DNA of 64,000 bases from Anisodus tanguticus. Lineage: Eukaryota > Streptophyta > Magnoliopsida > Solanales > Solanaceae. The notes under the pieces are model-generated. The model was not told where the DNA came from and did no database searches. It saw only the letters and a list, made by a program, of their open reading frames with translations. Within the stretch, counting starts at the first letter, position 1, and every line of letters begins with the position of its first letter. Shown piece by piece: positions 57,801-64,000 of the stretch. The stretch is taken from contig CM067550.1 in assembly GCA_034509755.1 (NCBI GenBank), forward strand, positions 4,643,001 through 4,707,000, given 5' to 3'. A program made the position numbers and the translations under genes.

Positions 57801-58372
57801 TGTACGCAAATCTTACCCCTAACTTGGGAGTGGGAGGTAGAGAGGTTGTTTCCGATAGACACTCGGCTCAAAGATAAGCAAACAAAAGCGATACGGAAAA
57901 AGAAACAACAGATAATAACATAAATCAGAGTAACATAACTGTCACAAAAATTATATGCTAATCGAAGTACAAGAAACACCAAAATAATAACAGAACTCAA
58001 AGGACAACTTCATAATCAAAATAATTACAGAATTCAATAAAGCTAGAATCTTTTACCTGTTTTTTTTTTTTTGAATTGATATTAAAGTTTAAATCTTTAC
58101 CACCAAAAAAAAAAAACAAAGAACATCATAATCAAAATAATTTAAAAATTCAATAAAGATATGAGTTAATTTTTTACTTGTTTTTCAACATTTCGTAGTT
58201 CTTCTTGAAGCTTTTCTCTTTTGTTCAAAAGGGTTGCAAGAACAGCCTTAGGATTTGTACCTTTGTGCCCTAACAAAAAAATAATTCCAAATTAAAGAAA
58301 TAAAAAAAAATACCCAAATTTTGATAAGGAAAAGTGAAATTAGGGTTTTAATGGTTTACCATGGGGCTCCAT
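51807..58372 (-). CDS. EAF6: EAF6-type subunit of NuA4-like histone acetyltransferase complex
   Basis: Seven exons, minus strand: 58360-58372, 58178-58269, 56358-56458, 55076-55145, 52335-52362, 52117-52177, 51807-51912; all introns GT-AG, total 471 nt, 156 residues. The N-terminal half holds the EAF6 coiled-coil/NuA4 block: NPKAVLATLLNKREKLQEEL, then VYELETSYLQETGTFGNALK, GFEGFLSTSNK and RSRKFQLEDRLFSLSSVTSP. The C-terminal half is Gly/Arg-rich (GRPDPTQGRMRGGGFANNGQ), then basic GKPKKGRTGPRDGKKFRISN and an acidic DLDLDDDDPDS tail. Plant and animal EAF6 proteins are small scaffolding subunits acting in the nucleus in H4/H3 acetylation complexes; this role is taken from the family. Exon 5 is only 28 nt. 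The gene spans 6.6 kb for a 156-residue product because introns 2 and 4 are full of repeats. The start is the first ATG (58372) in the 5' exon; the short N-terminus MEPHGHKG is supported by a clean phase-1 junction. Confidence 0.93.
54012..54670. repeat. direct repeat flanking an LTR-like insert in EAF6 intron 4
   Basis: CAGCCTCTA...TTTTGAARNATCAAYACTTC occurs at both ends (54034-54105 and 54585-54655). The enclosed segment begins after 54115 and ends near ...GGTAATATCTTGTATCA (54538-54555). Could be a tandem duplication later invaded by a retroelement. Confidence 0.45.
54824..54860 (+). pseudogene. U2 snRNA 5'-end fragment
   Basis: CCTTTCTCGGCCTTTTGGCC followed by AAGA matches the universally conserved first ~28 nt of U2 snRNA (ATACCTTTCTCGGCCTTTTGGCTAAGA). 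Similarity ends after about 30 nt. No USE or correctly placed TATA upstream, so it is a fragment, not a gene. Confidence 0.75.
55146..56357 (-). other. EAF6 intron 3
   Basis: 1.2 kb of AT-rich sequence with no gene or clear repeat boundary recognised. Confidence 0.6.
56459..58177 (-). repeat. EAF6 intron 2 with reiterated donor-region repeats
   Basis: About seven imperfect copies of a ~75 bp unit that on the plus strand reads AACAAAGAACTTCATAATCA ... GAATTCAATAAAGCTAGA ... TCTTTTACTTGTTTTTTT. They lie at about 56692-56755, 56769-56817 (partial), 57322-57390, 57402-57470, 57500-57580, 58003-58065 and 58109-58185. The last includes the true exon 2 donor. A larger duplication repeats 56638-56755 at 57272-57390 around a 450 bp unrelated segment (56825-57260) of higher GC. 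Confidence 0.85.
57738..57878 (-). mobile_element. TS-type SINE in EAF6 intron 2
   Basis: CATCATCATCAACAACAACA then ACTCAGTGTAATCC, GTGGGGTCTGGGGTGG, and TTGTTTCCGATAGACACTCGG. Longer version of 62658-62769, with the TTG-type tail on the minus strand. It lies in the same transcriptional direction as EAF6. Confidence 0.75.
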
Positions 58373-59369
58373 TTTCGCGGCAATAATTTGAAGATAAGCT
58401 GTAATTTTAAAAAAATTAGTAGCCACAAGGATGACTTTATCAGTGAGATTCTTTGAGTGTTAGTTTTTGGACAAGAATAAATGTTTTAACTTTATCTTTA
58501 AACATCAACTGGAAAATGATAAATTGAAATGGGCCTTAGAGAAAATCACTTTTAAGTGGTTGGGCCGATTCAATCTGTAGGGACAAGAAAAAGAAGGATT
58601 TGAGGTCCAAAAAGCTTCTATTTGGGCCGAAAATGAAAAAGATAAGAGCCTAGAAACTTATGGGCCTATTATATTTTAATTATGAGCCAGTCGCTGCTAT
58701 TTATTTGGGAAGTTGTATTCGTTTACTTTTTCTAGTAGATACTATATACGATGATTATACATTATTATAAGCATATTATACAAAATAAAGATATTTCCGG
58801 ACAATAGTACGGAGAGGAAATAAGTTTGGAAAAGTACTACGAGCTTGTTTGAATTAGCTAATTATAAGTAGCTGATAGATATCAAGTGTTGAAAAATATA
58901 TTTAGGTGTTAAAATTATTTTTTTGCAACAATTAAATTAATTGATATGTTTGGTAAAAAATATATTAATAAGCACTTTTTCTGTAAAAATAATTGAAATA
59001 TTCTTAAAACTATTTATTACTAATATTATTTTAAATAATATTGTAATATAAACTTATATAAAATATAAATAAATAATTTAAAATTTAGTTTATGAAGTTT
59101 ATTTTGAAGATTACAACTGCTATCAGAGATAAAATCATAAAAGAATTACTCAAAATAAAAATATTTACAAGCTATAAAATTATACGTCGAAATTGATAAA
59201 TTTATATATTTGACTGATTTAGACTTTCCAAAAATTACTCATAAAATTAACCATGTGACGTTTTTTTTTTCTTAAAAAAGAAAAAAGTCGTTGCGTCTGC
59301 TTTTTATTCTACTTCAATTTTCTTGCTACTCTCTCTCTCTCTCTCTCTTGAATTTTGATCATTTTCACC
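58373..59369. promoter_or_regulatory. divergent EAF6/ADF intergenic region
   Basis: The only sequence between the two start codons, so it must contain both promoters and 5' UTRs. A CT microsatellite at about 59330-59347 lies in the presumed ADF 5' UTR, 20-40 bp before its ATG; such pyrimidine patches are common near plant transcription starts. A MITE-like AT-rich stretch (GAGCTTGTTTGAATTAGCTA onward) covers about 58848-59230. No TATA box is assigned. Confidence 0.6.
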
Positions 59370-62300
59370 ATGTCTTTCAGAATCAGAGGAGGAGGGGTAA
59401 GTTTTTCTTTTAATTTTATAGATCTGATTTTCCTTTGCATGACCCTATTTCTTTCTTTAATTTTTGCTTTTAGTACAAAATTGCTTAATTTAATTGATGT
59501 ACGAAATCTCTGTTTTCCAATTGTACTATGTTGATGATGAAGTTATATTTGCTAAGATCTTACTGATGGAATGTTAAGTTCTAACTGATTCACATACTTT
59601 GGTTGTACTGATCTTAGTTTGTACTTATCTTCTTTTTATTTGATCTGTGTTGAATTAAATTTTTCAGATTTTCTTGAATAAAGTTGGTTCTCTTATTTCA
59701 AGTTTAGCATGAATTATATGAGTAAAATAAACAAACTTAGTGGTAATGCTTGTTAAGAAAAGAAACCTTTGTGGGGGTCTGGGAGAAAATAGGTTGTTTT
59801 CAGTAGACCCACGGCTTGAAAGATAATAAAAGAAAATAAGGTATCATATATTCTGGGTGTCTCTTTTTTATTTTTATTTTTTATGATTAAGTAATGAGTT
59901 TTATTAATGCTTTTGCCTATTATTTTGGTGGGGTTTGGGAATGTTAGGATGTACGCAGACCCAAGTGGGATAGAGTATATTTCTGGGTCTTTTTTTTTTT
60001 TTTTTGATTAAGTATGAGTTCTATTAAAAAAGAGAGCATCAAGAAGATGCAGTATTACAAAAGGCAATGTTACAAGGAGCTGAAATAACAAAAAAGAGAA
60101 ATTAGCCCGGCTCGTATACAGCGTGCTAGTCTAAAGTAAGGGTACTGATAAAATCCAGAAAAGATCAGTACTAAATTACAGGGGTCAGATTTGTCCAGTA
60201 AAAAAGATTAAGTAAACCTAGTGGTGGTAATGCTGGAATAGTTGTCATTTTTATTGTGGTCTCACACCAAGATTGTGGCTTTATCACAAATAATTTGAAG
60301 TTGAGCAACTATTTGGGATTCAAGTTTTTAAAAAGTTGAGCAAACTTGTGTTATTGATGTTTTTGCCTTTTATGTTTGTGGGGTTAAGGAGAGGTAGTGA
60401 TTAGAGATCTATTTTGTTACAAGCTATGCAGCTCGGACTCTTTAAAACTGCCGACGGGTACGTGTTGGATCCTCTAAAAGTAGTGCATTTTTGGAGGATC
60501 AGACACGGGTGTGACAACATTTTTGGAAAGTTCTAGCAACATAGGCCACCAGTATCTGGTGTTGGAAGTGCATATTTTATGATGGGATCTGGTGGATTCC
60601 TCCATATTTTGGAACTTCATTCTTTGATTTTCTTCAGTTGACTTCTGGAGAGATTTGATGAAAAGAAGTTCAGTCGATGGCCAATCTGCTGTATATCTGT
60701 TTTCATCTCTTTAACTAGATAAACTATGAGATTGTTAAGGGAGAGCTGACTCGTACAACCTCTTACTAGCAGCGCCTTGTTAGCATTTGTGTGATTTTAT
60801 TATCACTTGCATGTGGGAAAGTATTTATTGAGTTTGGTGTTAATTTTTATTCCATCATGCTTGTGGTTCTCTTTGGAGCAACTTTTTTGAATATCTGTTA
60901 TGTTTCTAGACAAATGCATCCTCTGGCATGGGGGTTGCTGATCAAAGCAAAGCTACTTATATGGAACTGCAAAGGAAGAAGGTGCATCGATATGTGATAT
61001 TTAAGATTGATGAGAAGAAAAATGAGGTTGTGGTTGAGAAAACTGGAGGTCCAGCTGAGAGCTATGATGATTTCACTGCAGCTCTTCCTGAGAATGACTG
61101 CCGATATGCAGTATACGATTACGATTTCGTGACAACTGATAACTGCCAAAAGAGCAAGATTTTCTTCTTTGCCTGGTAAATTATAATTTCACCCGGAACT
61201 TGCATAACTGGATTTTTATCAGAGACAGACGTGCCACCTTATATTGGAAATTTTACTGGTTTTTATACTCTTTGCATCTGCCTGCTTATGCAGTCCTCTG
61301 TGAATGTTGCTGCACTATTCAACAGTCTAAAATAGGGAAGTTGGACCATTTTCATGTTTCAGTCCCCATCACCAAACCCACCCACCCACCCCCCAGTTTA
61401 TATGCGCAAGGGGCATTCTGCTCTCATTTATGAATGTTGTTTCTATTTTATCTACGATGCTGTCAAGTCACAGCAGGCACCTTTGATTTTAGTGAGTACC
61501 AAGCATTAGTGTCAAACCAATTGAGTGGGTGATTCGAGTACAATATGGAAAAGTTGATGTGAATAGACTTTCTCCTTCATGGAATATAACCTAAGTTGCG
61601 CGGACTCTTCACTTTCGATGCCGCACCCGTGTCGGATTTGGAGTATCCGACACGCACCATGCATTCGAGTACCATGATGTAAATTGCAGTTATGATGGTA
61701 CCATTGTTAAGGGAGTGTCTGTGATGGCTGAAGCAGTTGATTAACCTTAGAGAGAGCAAGAGGTTGGTAGACTGTTTGTTCATTGTGTATATGGCTTAGG
61801 TTTGAAAGAAGGTTGTTTCTGAAAAGGAAGTTGTATAGCTGTAGTTAGGGATGGCAACGGATCGGATCTGGACCGGATCCTACTAGATCCAAATCCGGAT
61901 CTATCGGATCCACTGGGTCCACGGATTGGATCTAGATCCACATGTAAAAAAAATTGCCTTGATAAGAATTTTTTTTTGAACTGACAAACGATTTTTACTT
62001 AGCTAACAGTTTACTGTGTTTCAATTTTGAAATGTTCATATGAGATAATTTGTTCGTTGTCTTGTTTTGATTGTGAGTTATTAATTGAAAATGTTACACA
62101 ATGACAATAGTTGTAGAAAATGCTGACTAGTATTTCTACAATGTAGAACTTGCATGTGCTTGGAATCTTCACAAATGAAGTGAATATAATTTTAACTACT
62201 TGTCTATGGAGATGTTAGTCATTCACTAATATAACATTGATTTTATTATCGAAATTACCTCTTTATTTTTTGGTTTTTGAGTTAACGCGGGAATAAATTA

Positions 62301-63781
62301 AACTTGTTTTGTGAATTAAACTTGCAAGGATGTGCTTATCAATTTTAAGAAAATACTTATAAAATTATATTCTAGGTTATGAATATATTTAATAAAAAAT
62401 GAATCCACGGTCGGATCTGGACCGGATACGGATCTCAAATACAAGATTCAGATCCAGATCCGATCCATCAGAAATGGATTCGGGTCCGATCCGGATCCGT
62501 CGGATCCAAATTTTGAAGATCCATATCCTATAAAACGGATCTGGATCCACCGGATCCAGGATCCACTGCCATCTCTAGCTGTAGTGGTCAGATACTTGAG
62601 GTATAAGTGAATGTCAGTGTCTTGATCTAATAGTCAGAATAGCCATATGAGTAAGACTACAACAACAACATACCCAGTGAAATCCCACAAGTGGGGTCTG
62701 GGGAGGATAGTGTACGCAGACCTTACCTCTACCTCGGGAGGTAGAGAAGTTGTTTACGATAGACCCTCGAGCCATATGAGTAAGACAATATTGTGAAAAG
62801 GTGTCATGAGGAACTACTATATCTTTGAAGGAAATACTTCGCAGTCAAGAAAAATCATGGCGAAAAAGAGTTGGATGCAGGGTCTTTAAGAAGATTCATA
62901 TTCCCTATAACTAGTGTGTGTTGGCTCTGCCTAACTTATCACTATAAGACAATTTGTTTTCAGAGCTTAGTTAGGTATGTATCGCTCTTTCTGCAATCGA
63001 ACTTAGGACCCTGCAGATTATATGTAGAAGTCTTAGGAGGGTGAAGAAAGCCCCTATGTAATGGGGTAGTATGAACAAAAGTGTGAACTTTTCAAGGATA
63101 AGTGTGTGTACAAAAGTTCATGGGACGAGGTTTGAAGATTTATGGAAATTATCCTTTGCCTTTGGGGCACTGCAGCGCGAGTATATTTCCTCCAGTAGAA
63201 GAGATTATTTATCTGGCTAATTTTGGATTTTCATTTGAGTCTTGGCATGTGTCTAAGGATTGTTTTTATGTTGGTTTCCGATTAGGCCAAGTTATATTTG
63301 AAGCTATTTATTTATTTACTTATTTCTTGTAATTTCTTGTCTGTTGTGTACTCGCAATATAATCTTCCAAAATGCATGAGATTCCACCCTTCCTAGATCC
63401 GAGAAGAAGTATTGTATCTAAAAAGGATCATTATCTTCTTTTTGCAAAGTCCTTGGACCTTCTTCTCCTTGACAAACTTAAAACATAACAAGAAACATAA
63501 CAGAGATGAAGGGAAGTCTTCAGTAGGGAAAAATGTTGTCAAATTATGCTTTTTCTGTATTTTTACATTGGGTAATCATTTCATAGTATAAATTAATTGT
63601 GAAGAGATTATGCTAATCCATCTTTTTCAGGTCTCCTTCTGTTTCCCGAATCCGATCGAAGATGCTGTATGCGACATCTAAGGACAGGTTCAGGAGGGAG
63701 CTGGAAGGCATACACTATGAGATTCAGGCTACTGACCCTACTGAAGTAGAACTTGAAGTGCTCAAAGAACGCGCTTACTGA
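59370..63781 (+). CDS. ADF6: actin-depolymerizing factor, ADF6 type
   Basis: Three exons, 59370-59396, 60910-61175 and 63631-63781, GT-AG introns, 444 nt, 147 residues. Exon 1 encodes MSFRIRGGG; exon 2 starts TNASSGMGVADQSKATYMEL. The ADF-H domain fills residues about 15-147: LQRKKVHRYVIFKIDEKKNE, ESYDDFTAALPENDCRYAVY, DYDFVTTDNCQKSKIFFFAW, SPSVSRIRSKMLYATSKDRF and RRELEGIHYEIQATDPTEVE. The N-terminal serine (Ser after Met), the phosphorylation site of plant ADFs, and the long helix RIRSKMLYATSKD that binds actin are present. ADF/cofilin severs and depolymerizes actin filaments in the cytoplasm. The MSFR start and GMGVAD segment point to the ADF6 rather than ADF1-4 or ADF5 group. Start codon: only ATG giving a phase-0 junction to exon 2. 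An in-frame downstream ATG exists in exon 2 (SSGM). Confidence 0.95.
59397..60909 (+). other. ADF intron 1
   Basis: 1.5 kb. Poly-T followed by GATTAAGTATGAGTTCTATT at 59989-60030 starts a reverse-oriented retroposed sequence extending to about 60200; GTACGCAGACCCAAGTGGGA near 59951 and a GACCCACGGCTTGAAAG piece near 59806 are TS-SINE scraps. A hairpin MITE is at 60424-60544. Confidence 0.6.
60424..60544. mobile_element. hairpin MITE in ADF intron 1
   Basis: 121 bp imperfect palindrome: CTATGCAGCTCGGACTCTTT...GGATCCTCTAAAAGTAGTGC folds onto GCATTTTTGGAGGATCAGAC...AGCAACATAG. Recalled as a frequent Solanaceae repeat with a GCTCGGACTCTTC end; its transposon class is not established here. Confidence 0.7.
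61592..61664. mobile_element. partial hairpin repeat in ADF intron 2
   Basis: AAGTTGCGCGGACTCTTCAC, CGCACCCGTGTCGGATTTGG and GTATCCGACACG: one arm and loop of the repeat at 60424-60544. Confidence 0.6.
61846..62577. mobile_element. GGATCC-rich hAT-type MITE, copy 3
   Basis: 732 bp, TAGGGATGGCAACGGATCGG at the left and (reverse-complemented) TAGAGATGGCAGTGGATCCT at the right, with perfect 8 bp duplication GCTGTAGT (61838-61845, 62578-62585). The interior (AACTGACAAACGATTTT onward) is nearly identical to copy 2 at 38934, so both moved fairly recently from a common source. Confidence 0.94.
62658..62769 (-). mobile_element. TS-type SINE in ADF intron 2
   Basis: 112 bp flanked by a perfect 17 bp duplication AGCCATATGAGTAAGAC (62641-62657, 62770-62786). 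On the minus strand it ends in a TATGTTGTTGTTG tail, the TTG tail typical of tobacco TS SINEs. 5'-truncated: no A/B box pair is present. Confidence 0.88.
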
Positions 63782-64000
63782 TTGAAACTTCCTACTATGA
63801 AACAACCATTCATAATATTTCTGTCTAACTGCGTCTTAAAAGGCTGGATTTACTTAACTGTGGCATTAATAACTCAGCGCTTGGGTTGCTGATTACCAGA
63901 CTCATGATAATGTCATCATGTTTTCTGGTTATGGGTTCGCTCATTCTCATGATGCTTCCCTGCCGAGAAGTGGATTAGATTATGTATGTGGATGATTCGA
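63782..64000 (+). other. ADF 3' UTR and flank
   Basis: Follows the stop TGA at 63779-63781. No clear polyadenylation signal chosen; the window ends here. Confidence 0.5.

Larger units (their letters stand above)
61176..63630 (+). other. ADF intron 2, repeat-bearing
   Basis: 2.45 kb. Holds a partial copy of the GCTCGGACTC repeat (61592-61664), a full GGATCC-rich MITE (61846-62577) and a TS-type SINE (62658-62769). The remaining sequence has no recognised feature; the 76-codon ORF at 63102-63332 has no family resemblance. Confidence 0.7.

Noticed and set aside
63102..63332. 76-codon ORF in ADF intron 2 as an extra exon
   Set aside because: The ADF-H domain is complete and in phase without it, and it shows no family resemblance.
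1..64000. Endogenous plant virus (pararetrovirus) sequence
   Set aside because: All reverse transcriptase, RNase H and integrase blocks seen are in Ty1/copia order; no movement protein or coat protein region of a caulimovirid was recognised.

Overview
The window is nuclear DNA of a flowering plant, most likely a member of the Solanaceae. The base composition is AT-rich, the genes carry introns, and both genes have plant-type exon structures. Several short retroelements look like AU-type and TS-type SINEs, which are familiar from that family; the family assignment comes from memory of those repeats, not from a search. Most of the 64 kb is transposon-derived. Only two genes look intact, and both lie in the right-hand 12 kb.

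Layout. 1-1.9 kb: edge of a minus-strand Ty1/copia element (gag, PBS, LTR) and an unrelated copia RNase H scrap. 3.58-12.46 kb: a decayed minus-strand copia element with both LTRs, invaded by a 3.3 kb hAT transposon (3839-7151) and an AU-type SINE. 12.98-16.42 kb: a second hAT transposon of the same family in the opposite orientation. 16.8-21.5 kb: small DNA-transposon derivatives and a LINE tail in otherwise empty DNA. 21.49-25.95 kb: a plus-strand copia element with two LTRs that has lost most of gag. 26.9-34.4 kb: two diverged, adjacent copies (A, B) of a segment whose third copy (C, 41.4-52.3 kb) runs into the 3' end of the EAF6 gene. 34.4-37.7 kb: plus-strand and minus-strand copia remnants joined back to back. 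37.9-39.7 kb: three MITEs. Inside copy C: a copia element truncated at its 3' end (43.06-47.57 kb), a TRIM element whose 5' LTR contains about 1 kb of copia integrase sequence (47.66-49.0 kb), a MULE-type foldback element with a perfect 106 bp palindrome, and a young SINE.

The two genes are divergently arranged about 1 kb apart. On the minus strand, 58372 down to 51807, seven exons encode a 156-residue EAF6-type subunit of a NuA4-like histone acetyltransferase complex. On the plus strand, 59370-63781, three exons encode a 147-residue actin-depolymerizing factor of the ADF6 type. Introns of both genes are swollen with repeats.

The best leads are the chimeric TRIM with a snRNA-type promoter element in its LTR, the triplication of the EAF6 3' end with insertion-free sister copies that date later insertions, the reiterated 5' splice-site sequence in EAF6 intron 2, and the hAT pair with G-rich ends.
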